The notes beneath the pieces are model-generated. The model was given only the letters and a program-made list of their open reading frames with translations, had not been told where the DNA came from and ran no database searches. DNA of 64,000 nt from Agarivorans sp. Toyoura001 (GTDB lineage: Bacteria; Pseudomonadota; Gammaproteobacteria; Enterobacterales; Celerinatantimonadaceae), in NCBI RefSeq assembly GCF_005405585.1, contig NZ_BJEQ01000004.1, forward strand, positions 186,001 through 250,000. Direction: 5' to 3'. Position 1 is the stretch's first letter. Every line of letters begins with the position of its first letter. The translations under genes were made by a program, and so were the position numbers. This document shows positions 55,601-64,000 of the stretch, in pieces.

Positions 55601-56654
55601 TATCATCCTTTATTGTCGCTCTGGTTTTGAGAGTGACTGTGCCGCCGAAATCCAGTTTCATGCCGAGCAGTTAGGCTATTACGGGTTTGCCAAAGCAGGT
55701 GATGGTAAAGGGTTTGTAGAGTTTAGCTGTTTCCAAAGTGAGCACTCAGTAAGTCTTTATCAAAGCATAGATTTTCGCCAGTTGGTATTTGCTCGGCATT
55801 GGTTTTTAGCCTTGGCAGAAATGCAGTTAGATGAAGCGAACCGAGTGGCATCTATTTTAGCGCTAGAGCAGAAGTTGCCTCGATGCGGGAGTTTGCGTTT
55901 AGAATACCCAGATACTAACGACGGAAAAGCACTATCAAGTTTTTGCAAAAAATTTACTCGCCCGTTAGAAAACGCGCTAGTTAAACACCAATGGTTGACT
56001 AAAAAAACCAATCCAAAACTGCCGGCTATGCAGCTGTTTTTCGTTAGCGGTACCCATTGTTGGCTAGGTTACTCTGATACTCGTAATGGTAATGCTCAGC
56101 TTAATGGCATTCTACGTTTAAAGTTTCCATCTGAAGCGCCTAGCCGCTCAACCCTAAAGCTTGATGAAGCCTTTATGGTATTGCTGAATGAACAAGAGCG
56201 CGAGCAATACATTGAAAACGGCCAACATGCTGTTGATTTAGGGGCTTGCCCAGGTGGTTGGACTTATCAGTTGGTTAGGCGAAATATGTTTGTAGCTGCA
56301 GTGGATAACGGCCCTATGGCGCAGTCTTTAATGGATACTGGCCAAGTGCAGCATTATCGAGAAGATGGGTTCAAATATAAACCTGAGCGTGACAATGTAA
56401 GTTGGTTGGTGTGTGACATGGTTGAGCGCCCGGCTAAAGTATCGCGACTAATGCTTAAATGGTTAGCCAATGGTTGGTGTCGCTACGCCATGTTTAATTT
56501 GAAGTTGCCAATGAAGCAGCGATTTACTGAAGTTAATCAAGACTTGGAACTATTGCGAGAAGGCTTAAGTGAGTTAGGTTTCAAACATGAAGTAAGAGCC
56601 AAGCAACTCTACCATGATAGGGAAGAAATCACGGTTTTTGCACGAGTTTATTAA
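55593..56654 (+). CDS. rlmM: 23S rRNA (C2498-2'-O)-methyltransferase
   Basis: A 353-residue enzyme with an N-terminal THUMP-like domain (SIILYCRSGFESDCAAEIQ) and a Rossmann methyltransferase domain. AVDLGACPGGWTYQLVRR binds SAM, WLVCDMVERPAKV carries a catalytic Asp, and FNLKLPMKQRF carries a Lys. It methylates C2498 of 23S rRNA. It overlaps ygdD by 8 bases and ends at a strong terminator. Confidence 0.96.
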   Translation: MSSIILYCRSGFESDCAAEIQFHAEQLGYYGFAKAGDGKGFVEFSCFQSEHSVSLYQSIDFRQLVFARHWFLALAEMQLDEANRVASILALEQKLPRCGSLRLEYPDTNDGKALSSFCKKFTRPLENALVKHQWLTKKTNPKLPAMQLFFVSGTHCWLGYSDTRNGNAQLNGILRLKFPSEAPSRSTLKLDEAFMVLLNEQEREQYIENGQHAVDLGACPGGWTYQLVRRNMFVAAVDNGPMAQSLMDTGQVQHYREDGFKYKPERDNVSWLVCDMVERPAKVSRLMLKWLANGWCRYAMFNLKLPMKQRFTEVNQDLELLREGLSELGFKHEVRAKQLYHDREEITVFARVY

Positions 56655-56681
56655 AACATCATTGATGTAGTGTTAAGCGAT

Positions 56682-56709
56682 AAAAAAGGCAGCCTAGGCT
56701 GCCTTTTTT
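56682..56709. terminator. Bidirectional terminator between rlmM and isocitrate dehydrogenase
   Basis: A near-perfect palindrome, AAAAAAGGCAGC / GCTGCCTTTTTT, with T tracts on both strands between convergent genes. Confidence 0.92.
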
Positions 56710-56724
56710 GAATCGATAATAAGT

Positions 56725-57732
56725 TTATAAACGATCTAAAATCGATTGAGTAAACTCTTTAGTGCCGGCTGTGCCACCTAAATCACGAGTGGTACGGTCA
56801 CCACTTGCTATTACTTCGGTAAGCGCTTTTAGAATGTTAGCCGCTTTGTCTTCCATACCTAGGTATTCAAGCATTTGAATACTGGCCAAAATAACCGATG
56901 TTGGGTTAGCAATATCTTGTCCTGCAATATCAGGTGCGCTGCCGTGTACCGCTTCAAAAATTGCTGCACGTTCACCAATATTAGCGCCAGGAGCCATACC
57001 TAAACCGCCCACTAGGCCAGCACATAGGTCAGACAATATGTCGCCAAATAAGTTTGTGGTAACCATTACGTCAAAGCGCTCTGGGTACATTACTAGGTTC
57101 ATACATGCGGCATCAACGATCATTTCTTCCGACTCAATATCGGGGTATTGCTTAGCTACTTCACGCGCTACTTCTAAAAATAAACCAGAAGTAGATTTCA
57201 TGATGTTAGCTTTATGAATGGCGGTGACTTTCTTACGGCCTTCACGGCGCGCCAATTCGTAAGCAAATTTTACAATGCGCTCTGCGCCATCTTTTGTAAT
57301 AACACTCATTGCTTCGGCGCTAGTGCCGTCTTCGCTACGTTTCTGACCAATACCTGAGTACATCCCTTCGGTGTTTTCACGAACGGTGATGATATCAATG
57401 TTCTCGTAACGCGCTTTAGTACCTACAAAAGAGCGTACTGGACGAATGTTAGCGTAAAGGTCGAAATGTTTACGCATTGAAACGTTGATAGAGGTGAAGC
57501 CGGTACCCACAGGCGTGGTGAGTGGGCCTTTTAGTGCGATGCCATTTTGTTCGATGAGTTGTAGGGATTTCTCAGGTAACAGGCTGCCATCACTTTCTAA
57601 CGCAGTAAGCCCTGCGTTGGCAAAATCATATTCAAAACCACAACCCGCTTTGTCCATGATAGCGATTGCACTTTCGATAATACTAGGGCCAATACCATCT
57701 CCTGGTATTACGGTGATTCGTCTTGTTGACAT
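56725..57732 (-). CDS. Isocitrate dehydrogenase, NAD-type (short form)
   Basis: A 335-residue isocitrate/isopropylmalate dehydrogenase-family enzyme. ITVIPGDGIGPSI begins the fold. The isocitrate-binding segment SINVSMRKHFDLYANIRPVR with its Ser, and ITVRENTEGMYSGIG, point to isocitrate rather than isopropylmalate. The cofactor region is AVHGSAPDIAGQDIANPTS. Length and motifs fit the short homo-oligomeric NAD-dependent type found beside the usual NADP enzyme in many marine gammaproteobacteria. AGGAAGAG precedes the start. A long inverted repeat lies in its 5' region. Confidence 0.88.
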   Translation of the reverse strand: MSTRRITVIPGDGIGPSIIESAIAIMDKAGCGFEYDFANAGLTALESDGSLLPEKSLQLIEQNGIALKGPLTTPVGTGFTSINVSMRKHFDLYANIRPVRSFVGTKARYENIDIITVRENTEGMYSGIGQKRSEDGTSAEAMSVITKDGAERIVKFAYELARREGRKKVTAIHKANIMKSTSGLFLEVAREVAKQYPDIESEEMIVDAACMNLVMYPERFDVMVTTNLFGDILSDLCAGLVGGLGMAPGANIGERAAIFEAVHGSAPDIAGQDIANPTSVILASIQMLEYLGMEDKAANILKALTEVIASGDRTTRDLGGTAGTKEFTQSILDRL

Positions 57733-57783
57733 ATCTCTTCCTAATTCGTAGGCATTTTTTATTATCTAAGGGGAGGAGGTAAC

Positions 57784-57840
57784 ACTCCGTGTTATTGCCC
57801 GACAATTGAGGTCTTCGGGCAACACAGAGTTTACATTTTT
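57784..57840. other. Long imperfect inverted repeat upstream of isocitrate dehydrogenase
   Basis: The inner stem TTGCCCGA (57795-57802) / TCGGGCAA (57815-57822) is extended outwards by ACTC-GTGT / ACAC-GAGT pairs (57784-57794 with 57822-57831). On the plus strand a run of seven T follows. On the minus strand it lies about 50-100 bases before the dehydrogenase start. It is either a leader hairpin or a terminator for an antisense transcript. Confidence 0.45.
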
Positions 57841-57924
57841 TTAACTCAATACTCAAAAGGATTCAGCTAATACTAAGGTATTAGCTTGATTTTAAGACTA
57901 AATTTTAGCCAGCTTTGTTAAGAC

Positions 57925-59811
57925 TTATAATTTGAAAACCTCAATGGATTTATTCAGTGTATTGGCAATTTCAGTGAGCTCCTCAACCATTTTGGTATTG
58001 TTCTCCGAGCTATCGAAAGTGCTTTTTGCTAAATCGTTGATGCCGACAATACTGGTGTTAATTTCTGCCGCTACTAGGGTCTGTTCTTCAGCGGCTGTGG
58101 CAATTTGAGTATTCATGTCATGAATCACTGACACTGAGCTACTTATGGCTTCTAAGGCTTGATTTGCTTGGTCTGATTTTTCTGCGGTGAGTTGAGCATC
58201 TTTGGCGTTGGTTTGCATTAATGATACGGAGTTTTTCGCCTCGGTTTGCAGCTTGGTAATCATCTCTTGAATTTCATTAGTGCTATCTTGAGTCCGATTA
58301 GCGAGATTACGCACCTCATCGGCAACCACCGCAAAGCCTCGGCCTTGTTCGCCTGCGCGTGCTGCTTCAATCGCCGCATTAAGCGCTAGTAAGTTGGTTT
58401 GTTCAGCAATGCCGCGAATTACCTCTAATATTCGGCCAATGCCCTCTGTTTCCATTTCTAGCTTGTTAATCACCTCCTGAACTTTTTCGATACCGCCAAC
58501 TAGCAAATTAATGTTGTTGTTCATTTCGTTGACTACGCTAATGCCTTGCTGGGAGTGTTCGTTGGCTTCAGTTGCTGCCGTTGAGGCTTGAAGTGCGTTA
58601 CGCGCTACTTCATCTACAGTTACCGTCATTTGGTTCATTGCCGTTGACGTTTGCTCCAATTGCATCATTTGTGATTCAGAACTGGTGTTTACCGTTGAGG
58701 CTGACTCGTGAATAAGGGATGACGATTTATTTAACTGCTCGGTGGCGGTGTTAATACCGGTAACGATGCTGGTGAGGTTTTTGACCATGGCCAACACCGC
58801 ATGATAAATCCCGGTTTCATTTCCAGTTTGCTGCTCTGAATAACGTAAATCACCTTTGGCAATGTTTTGCACAATGGTTTCTATGTCTGAAGGTTCGCCG
58901 CCAATCGGGGCATACATTAATCGGATGACCACAAAGTAGGTAATCACTAAGGCGACAATAATTAGCACTACCGCTAGAGAAGCGGTGATCATAAGATTAC
59001 GGTTCGAGGCTTGGTTTATACTATCCCACCGGTCCCACGCCCATACTGTCCAGTTGAGTGTGGATGCTTTTGCTGATACCACGGAATACTCGTTACCATC
59101 AAAATCATAGTCATGCTGGCTTGAGTCCATTGTATTGTACTGTTTATAGGAGGGGCGTAATTCAAACAGGTTTTTGCCAATGTAATCAGTATATTTAGCC
59201 GCAATAATGAAACCGTCTTCTCGGCTTACAAACAGCTGATTTTGTTCCGATAAGCCATCAATAAACGTTGTTATCTGATTTAAGGCAAGGTTAACCGCCA
59301 AAATGCCTATCGCTTTGCCATCGCGCTGCACTGGAACAGCTACCGCCATTACAACATCACCGGTGCTGCTGGTATAAGGTGTGGTAACAATTTTAGCTTC
59401 ATTCGCCATACCACGGGTATACCATTCGCGATTGAGCTTTTTAGCGTTGAAGTTAGGAATAATGCCATTATTGCTGGCAGCGTAAGTGTCTCCACTAGCC
59501 AAACCGATGTAGGCATTAAGCACGCCTAATTTGTTCTTCATCGCATGTAGCGACACCATTAGTTGTTTTTCATCTACTTTGCCAGAGGCACTCACTGGAA
59601 GTTCGGCGGCCTTTAAATCCAAGGCATCAAAATAACGATCCATTTTTTGTTCAATCGCTTTCGCGATAAGGAACGCTTGATCGTCCAATTGGGCGGTGTA
59701 ATTGACTACAGAAGCGGATTTAAAGTTAATAAATCCAACGGCGGAGATGAGTAGAATTATAATGGAGAACAACAAACCCATTAAGTAGAGGATCTTTGCC
59801 TTGGCGCTCAT
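57925..59811 (-). CDS. Methyl-accepting chemotaxis protein with dCache-type sensor
   Basis: A 628-residue receptor. TM1 lies at about 8-29. A periplasmic double-Cache region (about 38-270: [39 protein letters not shown]) typically binds amino acids or organic acids. TM2 lies near 275-297 and a HAMP-like linker follows ([20 protein letters not shown]). The signalling domain shows the conserved hairpin tip [20 protein letters not shown]. There is no CheR-docking pentapeptide at the C terminus. The ligand is unknown. Confidence 0.94.
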   Translation of the reverse strand: MSAKAKILYLMGLLFSIIILLISAVGFINFKSASVVNYTAQLDDQAFLIAKAIEQKMDRYFDALDLKAAELPVSASGKVDEKQLMVSLHAMKNKLGVLNAYIGLASGDTYAASNNGIIPNFNAKKLNREWYTRGMANEAKIVTTPYTSSTGDVVMAVAVPVQRDGKAIGILAVNLALNQITTFIDGLSEQNQLFVSREDGFIIAAKYTDYIGKNLFELRPSYKQYNTMDSSQHDYDFDGNEYSVVSAKASTLNWTVWAWDRWDSINQASNRNLMITASLAVVLIIVALVITYFVVIRLMYAPIGGEPSDIETIVQNIAKGDLRYSEQQTGNETGIYHAVLAMVKNLTSIVTGINTATEQLNKSSSLIHESASTVNTSSESQMMQLEQTSTAMNQMTVTVDEVARNALQASTAATEANEHSQQGISVVNEMNNNINLLVGGIEKVQEVINKLEMETEGIGRILEVIRGIAEQTNLLALNAAIEAARAGEQGRGFAVVADEVRNLANRTQDSTNEIQEMITKLQTEAKNSVSLMQTNAKDAQLTAEKSDQANQALEAISSSVSVIHDMNTQIATAAEEQTLVAAEINTSIVGINDLAKSTFDSSENNTKMVEELTEIANTLNKSIEVFKL

Positions 59812-59983
59812 TTATATTTCCCTATATTTATTTTCATCTTCTGCAAAAGCTTGGCCTTATTGGACAAGCTTGTATGCATGCGACTAAATAAACTATAGAT
59901 CAAAAAACTACTTTGAATGGTTTAGCCAAGAAGACTTTTTTAAGGTAGCTTTAGCTAAATGTTATGGGATAACCAGAGCTTAG

Positions 59984-60805
59984 ATGAAAGATTTAAATGC
60001 TTTACACGTTTTTTTAGCGTTAATGCACACTCGTTCTACCACTAAAGCCGCGCGGAAATTAGGGCGGTCACAGTCTTATGTTTCAAAGGTGTTGGCTCAG
60101 CTAAGAGAGCAATTAGATGATCCCTTGTTTGTGAGACATGCTGGAGATTTACAACCTACTAGTTATGCCGAATCCATTGCTCCTAAATTAAAGCGCGCTT
60201 TGGTAGATGTAGATCTTGCTCTTGAACCCGACGAATTCGATCCATCAAGTGTCAGTAAAGTGACCTTGCATATTGTTGAGCCTTATTTGATTACCTTAGG
60301 CAAACAAATCATCGACGCGATAAGAGAGCAAACATCAGCAGTGATTGAGATGAGGCAGTGGGGCGCTAATAGCGAATCGCTTATTTTACGCGAAGAAGTA
60401 GACCTTGGCTTACATGTTATCAATGATAAACCTCAGTCTTTTTACCAAAAAAGAATTCACTCTGGGGCGGGCTATTTTCATGGTAATCAATCTGGGGAGT
60501 ATGTGAAGTTTCTAATCTCGGGAGTGAACGAGCATCAAGACCATTTCAGGGCACTAGATCCCACAATAGAAGTGGGAATTATTGTTGATAGCCATATATT
60601 ATTAGATCAACTGATGGGCAATTGTTTTACTTTAAAGTACGAACCTTACTATGAAAAAAGCCAACAGCATCAATTGAATATTGATGTTGCATTGATAATG
60701 AAAAGCTCGCTTCGTTATTCGGCTAAACAACAATGGCTATCAAATCTGATTTCGTCAATTATCGATCGACACAATAGCGAATGGTTAGCCTTACAGGGCG
60801 AGTAG
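59984..60805 (+). CDS. LysR-family transcriptional regulator
   Basis: A 273-residue protein with a normal LysR N terminus (DLNALHVFLALMHTRSTTKAAR, SQSYVSKVLAQLREQLDDPLF as recognition helix). The effector domain is short and diverges from the usual periplasmic-binding-protein pattern, retaining strands such as LHIVEPYLITL. Full-length LysR proteins are about 300. It may regulate the divergently placed chemoreceptor (172-base gap) or itself; no target is certain. Confidence 0.83.
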   Translation: MKDLNALHVFLALMHTRSTTKAARKLGRSQSYVSKVLAQLREQLDDPLFVRHAGDLQPTSYAESIAPKLKRALVDVDLALEPDEFDPSSVSKVTLHIVEPYLITLGKQIIDAIREQTSAVIEMRQWGANSESLILREEVDLGLHVINDKPQSFYQKRIHSGAGYFHGNQSGEYVKFLISGVNEHQDHFRALDPTIEVGIIVDSHILLDQLMGNCFTLKYEPYYEKSQQHQLNIDVALIMKSSLRYSAKQQWLSNLISSIIDRHNSEWLALQGE

Positions 60806-60838
60806 TAGAGTAGCGAAGGGATCGCTACTCTACGTTTG
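60805..60838 (+). terminator. Terminator of the LysR-family gene
   Basis: A 12-bp perfect stem GTAGAGTAGCGA / TCGCTACTCTAC with a 5-base loop, followed by GTTTGTT. It begins at the last base of the stop codon. Confidence 0.65.
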
Positions 60839-60847
60839 TTGTGGCGT

Positions 60848-61879
60848 TTAAATCGCCGACAAATATGATTTAAAGGCTTTTAAGCGTACAGTTGCCCCAC
60901 CAATAATATCCATAAAACCAAGCGCTGGATGTGGTTTGTTAGCCGAAACCCAGCCAGAACCGGTAGCGCCAATAGGCACGTTGTAACCTTCTGGCTCTTC
61001 GAATTCGATGACAATGGTTCGACCGTGTGAGCCCATGTTGTTACCCACGTGTCGGCGAACTTGCTGTGAGCCGTTTATTACTGAAACGCGCGCTTCACCA
61101 GTACCCGTTGTTAAGCTATGCACTCGACCGCGGAATATTTCACCAGGGTAAGCATCAACATAAAATTCAGCAAACTGACCCACTTGTATGCCGCGGTACG
61201 TTTGGTCGGCGATTCGCATTTCTACAAATTTCTTGTTGGTATCGTATAAGTGCATATTACCTACACGCGTGCCGTTTACGATATTGGTAATCGATAACTG
61301 ACCATCAAATGGCGCACGAATTTCACGACGTTCATTCTGCCAATTAGCATTGGTCATTTGCGCATCTAAGCTTAGCATTTGGGCTTTTACAGACAATACG
61401 TTCGCTTCGGTTTGTTCAATTTTGGTTCGTAAATCATCACGTTGATACTCTTGTGCAAATTCACTTAAGTTCTCTAAACGTTGAAGGTTTTTCTTGTCGT
61501 TATTGATTTGGTAAATCAAAGCCAGTATTTCTGCTTCGGCAGCTTTCTTCTGCGCTTCTAAACCGATAACTTGAGATTCAGTATCTTCGGTTTTAAGGGT
61601 GTAAATAAGATCGCCTTTCTTAACCATTTGGTTATGTACAACAAAAACTTCTTCTACTTCTTGGCCAAATAAAGGGCTTAGCACGGCGTGTGGTGCTTTT
61701 ACGGTTGTACTGTCTGTAAGGTCGGCCGGTGACCAAAAACGGTGTGCTGTAAACAAGGCTGCTGCCAACATTACGCCGATACTAACGGTGATAACCGCAT
61801 TACGTAATGTCCACTGAATAACCCCTGTTTTTACCAGTATCCAACAGATTAAAATATACGGGAGCATAATCTCTTTCAT
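60848..61879 (-). CDS. HlyD-family membrane fusion/secretion protein
   Basis: A 343-residue protein with an N-terminal inner-membrane helix (VITVSIGVMLAAALFTAHRF, about 28-48). Lipoyl half-motifs are present (VKAPHAVLSPLFGQEVEEV and IRAPFDGQLSITNIVNGTRV), flanking a coiled coil at about 115-185. It resembles E. coli YibH/YiaV, adaptors paired with a small membrane protein. The upstream gene ends only 3 bases before it, so the two form a unit. No ATPase or outer-membrane factor adjoins. Export substrate unknown. Confidence 0.87.
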   Translation of the reverse strand: MKEIMLPYILICWILVKTGVIQWTLRNAVITVSIGVMLAAALFTAHRFWSPADLTDSTTVKAPHAVLSPLFGQEVEEVFVVHNQMVKKGDLIYTLKTEDTESQVIGLEAQKKAAEAEILALIYQINNDKKNLQRLENLSEFAQEYQRDDLRTKIEQTEANVLSVKAQMLSLDAQMTNANWQNERREIRAPFDGQLSITNIVNGTRVGNMHLYDTNKKFVEMRIADQTYRGIQVGQFAEFYVDAYPGEIFRGRVHSLTTGTGEARVSVINGSQQVRRHVGNNMGSHGRTIVIEFEEPEGYNVPIGATGSGWVSANKPHPALGFMDIIGGATVRLKAFKSYLSAI

Positions 61880-61882
61880 GAT

Positions 61883-62389
61883 TTATTCCTCCACACGCTT
61901 AGTGATAGCGCGACCATTGCGAATAATATTAGATAGCTCTTTAGCTAATACGTCCCAACGCGCAAAGGCGATGATGATAGCGAGTACCCACCAGGTTTTA
62001 TCGATGAATAAACCACACAGAGAAAGAGCAAAAATGATTTGGGTATGGGCGCTCGACATTTTGGCTGCTTTATGTACAGCGACCTCATGTAGGCACCAGA
62101 ATAAGTAGGCAAGGTAAACCAAAATTGCCACTGTGACGAAAAAGACAAAACCCATGAATATTTCAGAATCGAGTAACTTCAAGATGGTTGGATAACCTTG
62201 AGAAAAATAGTCCTCTGGTAAGGTTTTACCATGAATAGTTGCTAGTTTAGATAACAGCACTGATGAGCCAATTAAAATACCTAGGGCCGCAGCGGTTTTA
62301 ATAAGACTTTTGCAGGTTTTTATCCCAATCCTTAAGAGTTTTTTTGGCAACGATTCATTTCGTTGTATATGAGTTGAATTATTAGACAT
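61883..62389 (-). CDS. Hypothetical inner-membrane protein paired with the HlyD-family protein
   Basis: A 168-residue protein with about four hydrophobic helices (AAALGILIGSSVLLSKLA, FMGFVFFVTVAILVYLAYLF, IIFALSLCGLFI, WWVLAIIIAFA) and basic ends. I do not recognise the family. Its position directly before an HlyD adaptor resembles the E. coli YibI-YibH and YiaW-YiaV pairs, although it is longer than the DUF3302 partners. A 13-bp inverted repeat lies about 60 bases upstream. Confidence 0.7.
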   Translation of the reverse strand: MSNNSTHIQRNESLPKKLLRIGIKTCKSLIKTAAALGILIGSSVLLSKLATIHGKTLPEDYFSQGYPTILKLLDSEIFMGFVFFVTVAILVYLAYLFWCLHEVAVHKAAKMSSAHTQIIFALSLCGLFIDKTWWVLAIIIAFARWDVLAKELSNIIRNGRAITKRVEE

Positions 62390-62444
62390 CTAGCATTTGC
62401 CTTTAAAAGATAAAATCATCTAAATCTTATCTAAAGGGTAGGGT

Positions 62445-62473
62445 TTATTTGGAATATCCAATATTCCAAATAA
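62445..62473. repeat. Perfect 13-bp inverted repeat upstream of the membrane protein/HlyD pair
   Basis: TTATTTGGAATAT (62445-62457) and its reverse complement (62461-62473), separated by CCA. No T tract follows on either strand, so it looks more like an operator than a terminator. It lies between the xni stop and the pair's start. Confidence 0.5.
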
Positions 62474-62517
62474 CCTTATTCAAGGTTTAACAAATACTTG
62501 GTAGTGAACGATGAGGC

Positions 62518-63297
62518 TTAGGGAGTAGAAGCTTGATAGCGAAGTTGCTTGAGAGAGAAGCCTAGTTTTAAGTCTGTTTTAAGACTAAGAAGCTGTTTAG
62601 CTAATAACAACGCTTTGCTATTGGCTTGTACCTTGGCGACTAATTTGTCTGGCTGGGCTTCTGCGAGGATATCTGCGGTGTTAGTGTAGCGTTCCAATAA
62701 CGTTTGAGCGCTTTTATTGCCAACACCCGGCACACCACTTACGTTTACACTGTTAATGCCGACTAAAGACCAGTAATCACCGAGCTGATTTATTTTAATA
62801 CCAAACTTTGTTTCAACCTCATCGATGGATACATAGTAGCGGCGAAAATAGTCGTACAAACTAATACCTTGGGTAAGCAACGAATAGTAACCACGATCTG
62901 TTGAGATAATGGTAACAGGGTAGTTTGCCTTAGCGGCTTTACTGGCTAGGGTGGCACAAATATCATCAGCTTCCTCATTAGGGGCTGAAATGGAGTCGAT
63001 ACCTATGTCTAGTAAATGGTCTTTTAGCGTTTCAAGTTGCTCGGCGAGCGCTATTGGCATTGGCGAGCGGTTTTGTTTATAGGCTGGATATAGGTTTTCA
63101 CGCCAAGCACAGCGGTCACCGTCAAACACGGCAATAATGTGTGACGGTTTTAGAGTTGTGATGATTCGCTTACAGGCGCTGGTTAGCGCTTGCTCTGTCG
63201 CTTTGGCTAAGGATGCATCAGGTGTACGTTGCTGCTGCACCGCATAAATACGACGAATCAAGTTTAAGGCATCAATAATGACTAGTTGCTTAGCCAC
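62518..63297 (-). CDS. xni: Flap endonuclease Xni (exonuclease IX)
   Basis: A 259-residue 5'-nuclease-fold protein like the N-terminal domain of DNA polymerase I. LVIIDALNLIRRIYAVQ, VFDGDRCAWRENLYPAYK, NEEADDICATLA and STDRGYYSLL carry the metal-binding acidic residues. GVPGVGNKSAQTLLERY is the helix-hairpin-helix that binds DNA. It matches E. coli Xni (YgdG) along its length. It follows ppnN on the same strand after a 27-base gap, as in E. coli. Confidence 0.94.
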   Translation of the reverse strand: MAKQLVIIDALNLIRRIYAVQQQRTPDASLAKATEQALTSACKRIITTLKPSHIIAVFDGDRCAWRENLYPAYKQNRSPMPIALAEQLETLKDHLLDIGIDSISAPNEEADDICATLASKAAKANYPVTIISTDRGYYSLLTQGISLYDYFRRYYVSIDEVETKFGIKINQLGDYWSLVGINSVNVSGVPGVGNKSAQTLLERYTNTADILAEAQPDKLVAKVQANSKALLLAKQLLSLKTDLKLGFSLKQLRYQASTP

Positions 63298-63324
63298 GCT
63301 GATGCCCCTGTTGCCAAGGTGCTA

Positions 63325-64000
63325 TCACTTTGCTTTACCTATTTTATAACAAGGTTCATAGTGGCTACCGGGTAGTTTCATTCGATGTTGAGCAACGAAG
63401 TCCTGTAGTAGTTTGTCTAACATTTTCATTATTTTAGGGTCACCGTCAATAATAAAAGGACCATGTTTTTCGATTTGTTTTATTCCCTCATCTTTGACAT
63501 TACCACTGACAATGGCAGAAAACGCGCGCCGTAAATTTGCTGCCAAATCTTGCGGCGCTTGATCAAAGTGTAAATTAAGCTTCTCAACATTTTTGTGTAA
63601 AGGCTCAAAGGGATGCTGGAAATCGCTATCAATTTTTAAACTCCAGTTAAACGAGTAAGCGTCGCCTATCGCCCGGCGATAATCCTTCACTTTTGGCATC
63701 ATTTGTTTGATGACTTGAGCAGCTCGAGCAGAATCGTCAATGATGATTTGATAGCGTTGCTGAGCTTCATGACCTAAAGTTTCGCCAATAAACTCATCAA
63801 TGCTTTTAAAGTACTCTTCACTAGATTTAGGGCCGGTTAAAACTATCGGTAGCGGTTGGCGGGCGTTTTCTGGGTGCATCATAATGCCAAGTATGTATAG
63901 CAGTTCCTCAGCGGTTCCTGCGCCCCCTGGGAAAATGACAATGGCATGCCCCATACGAACAAATGCCTCTAAGCGCTTTTCAATGTCGGGCAATATGATG
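63325..64000 (-). CDS. ppnN: Nucleotide 5'-monophosphate nucleosidase PpnN (start-side truncated by window edge)
   Basis: The last ~225 residues of PpnN (YgdH). They hold the LOG-type nucleotide-binding motif [20 protein letters not shown], with Glu, and the C-terminal region typical of the ~450-residue PpnN ([20 protein letters not shown]). PpnN cleaves purine and pyrimidine monophosphates to base and ribose-5-phosphate and is stimulated by (p)ppGpp in E. coli. The reading frame continues beyond position 64000, so the true start is outside. Confidence 0.93.
   Translation of the reverse strand, partial: IILPDIEKRLEAFVRMGHAIVIFPGGAGTAEELLYILGIMMHPENARQPLPIVLTGPKSSEEYFKSIDEFIGETLGHEAQQRYQIIIDDSARAAQVIKQMMPKVKDYRRAIGDAYSFNWSLKIDSDFQHPFEPLHKNVEKLNLHFDQAPQDLAANLRRAFSAIVSGNVKDEGIKQIEKHGPFIIDGDPKIMKMLDKLLQDFVAQHRMKLPGSHYEPCYKIGKAK

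Overview
The window is chromosomal DNA of a marine-type gammaproteobacterium of the Alteromonadales/Vibrionales kind. This is inferred from moderate GC, from protein sequences close to but distinct from E. coli and Vibrio homologues, from a GlyGly-CTERM secreted protease, and from several polysaccharide-degrading enzymes. An Agarivorans-like genus is plausible but cannot be proven from the sequence. I see no mobile element, prophage, CRISPR array, rRNA or tRNA gene. One small RNA gene (gcvB) is recognisable.

Layout. 1-14.3 kb is an accessory and metabolic region: the tail of a secreted GH13 amylase with a CBM20 domain, an HcaT-like MFS transporter, a CpdB-type nucleotidase lipoprotein, a periplasmic solute-binding protein that appears to start at ATT, an AraC-HTH/DNA-methyltransferase fusion followed by a GNAT acetyltransferase, a cold-shock protein with a palindromic leader, TapT, a GH43 beta-xylosidase divergent from an AraC regulator, a YbjT-like NAD(P)-binding protein and a Tas-like aldo-keto reductase. 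14.3-20.7 kb holds an unidentified lipoprotein, a divergent HrpB-like helicase, a cytochrome b561, SanA and a trypsin-like protease with a C-terminal sorting tail.

20.7-26.3 kb is the conserved queA-tgt-yajC-secD-secF cluster (queuosine tRNA modification plus the Sec accessory complex). It is followed by a rhodanese, two small unknown proteins, and suhB divergent from trmJ. 29.3-34.8 kb is the complete isc operon (iscR-iscS-iscU-iscA-hscB-hscA-fdx-iscX), preceded by two abutting IscR-type sites. 34.9-52.6 kb keeps the E. coli-like order pepB, ndk, rlmN, pilW, rodZ, ispG, hisS, yfgM, bamB, der, yfgJ, xseA, guaB, guaA. It is interrupted between yfgJ and xseA by a LuxR regulator fused to an alpha/beta-hydrolase domain.

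52.6-64 kb contains an MFS transporter, the gcvB small RNA divergent from gcvA-ygdD-rlmM, an NAD-type isocitrate dehydrogenase, a chemotaxis receptor, a LysR regulator, a membrane protein/HlyD pair, xni, and the truncated start-side of ppnN.

The points most worth a second look are: the LuxR/hydrolase fusion whose nucleophile serine is alanine; a SuhB that has lost several catalytic metal ligands; the gcvB small RNA; the ATT start of a signal-peptide protein; and several perfect inverted repeats in leaders and between cluster genes.
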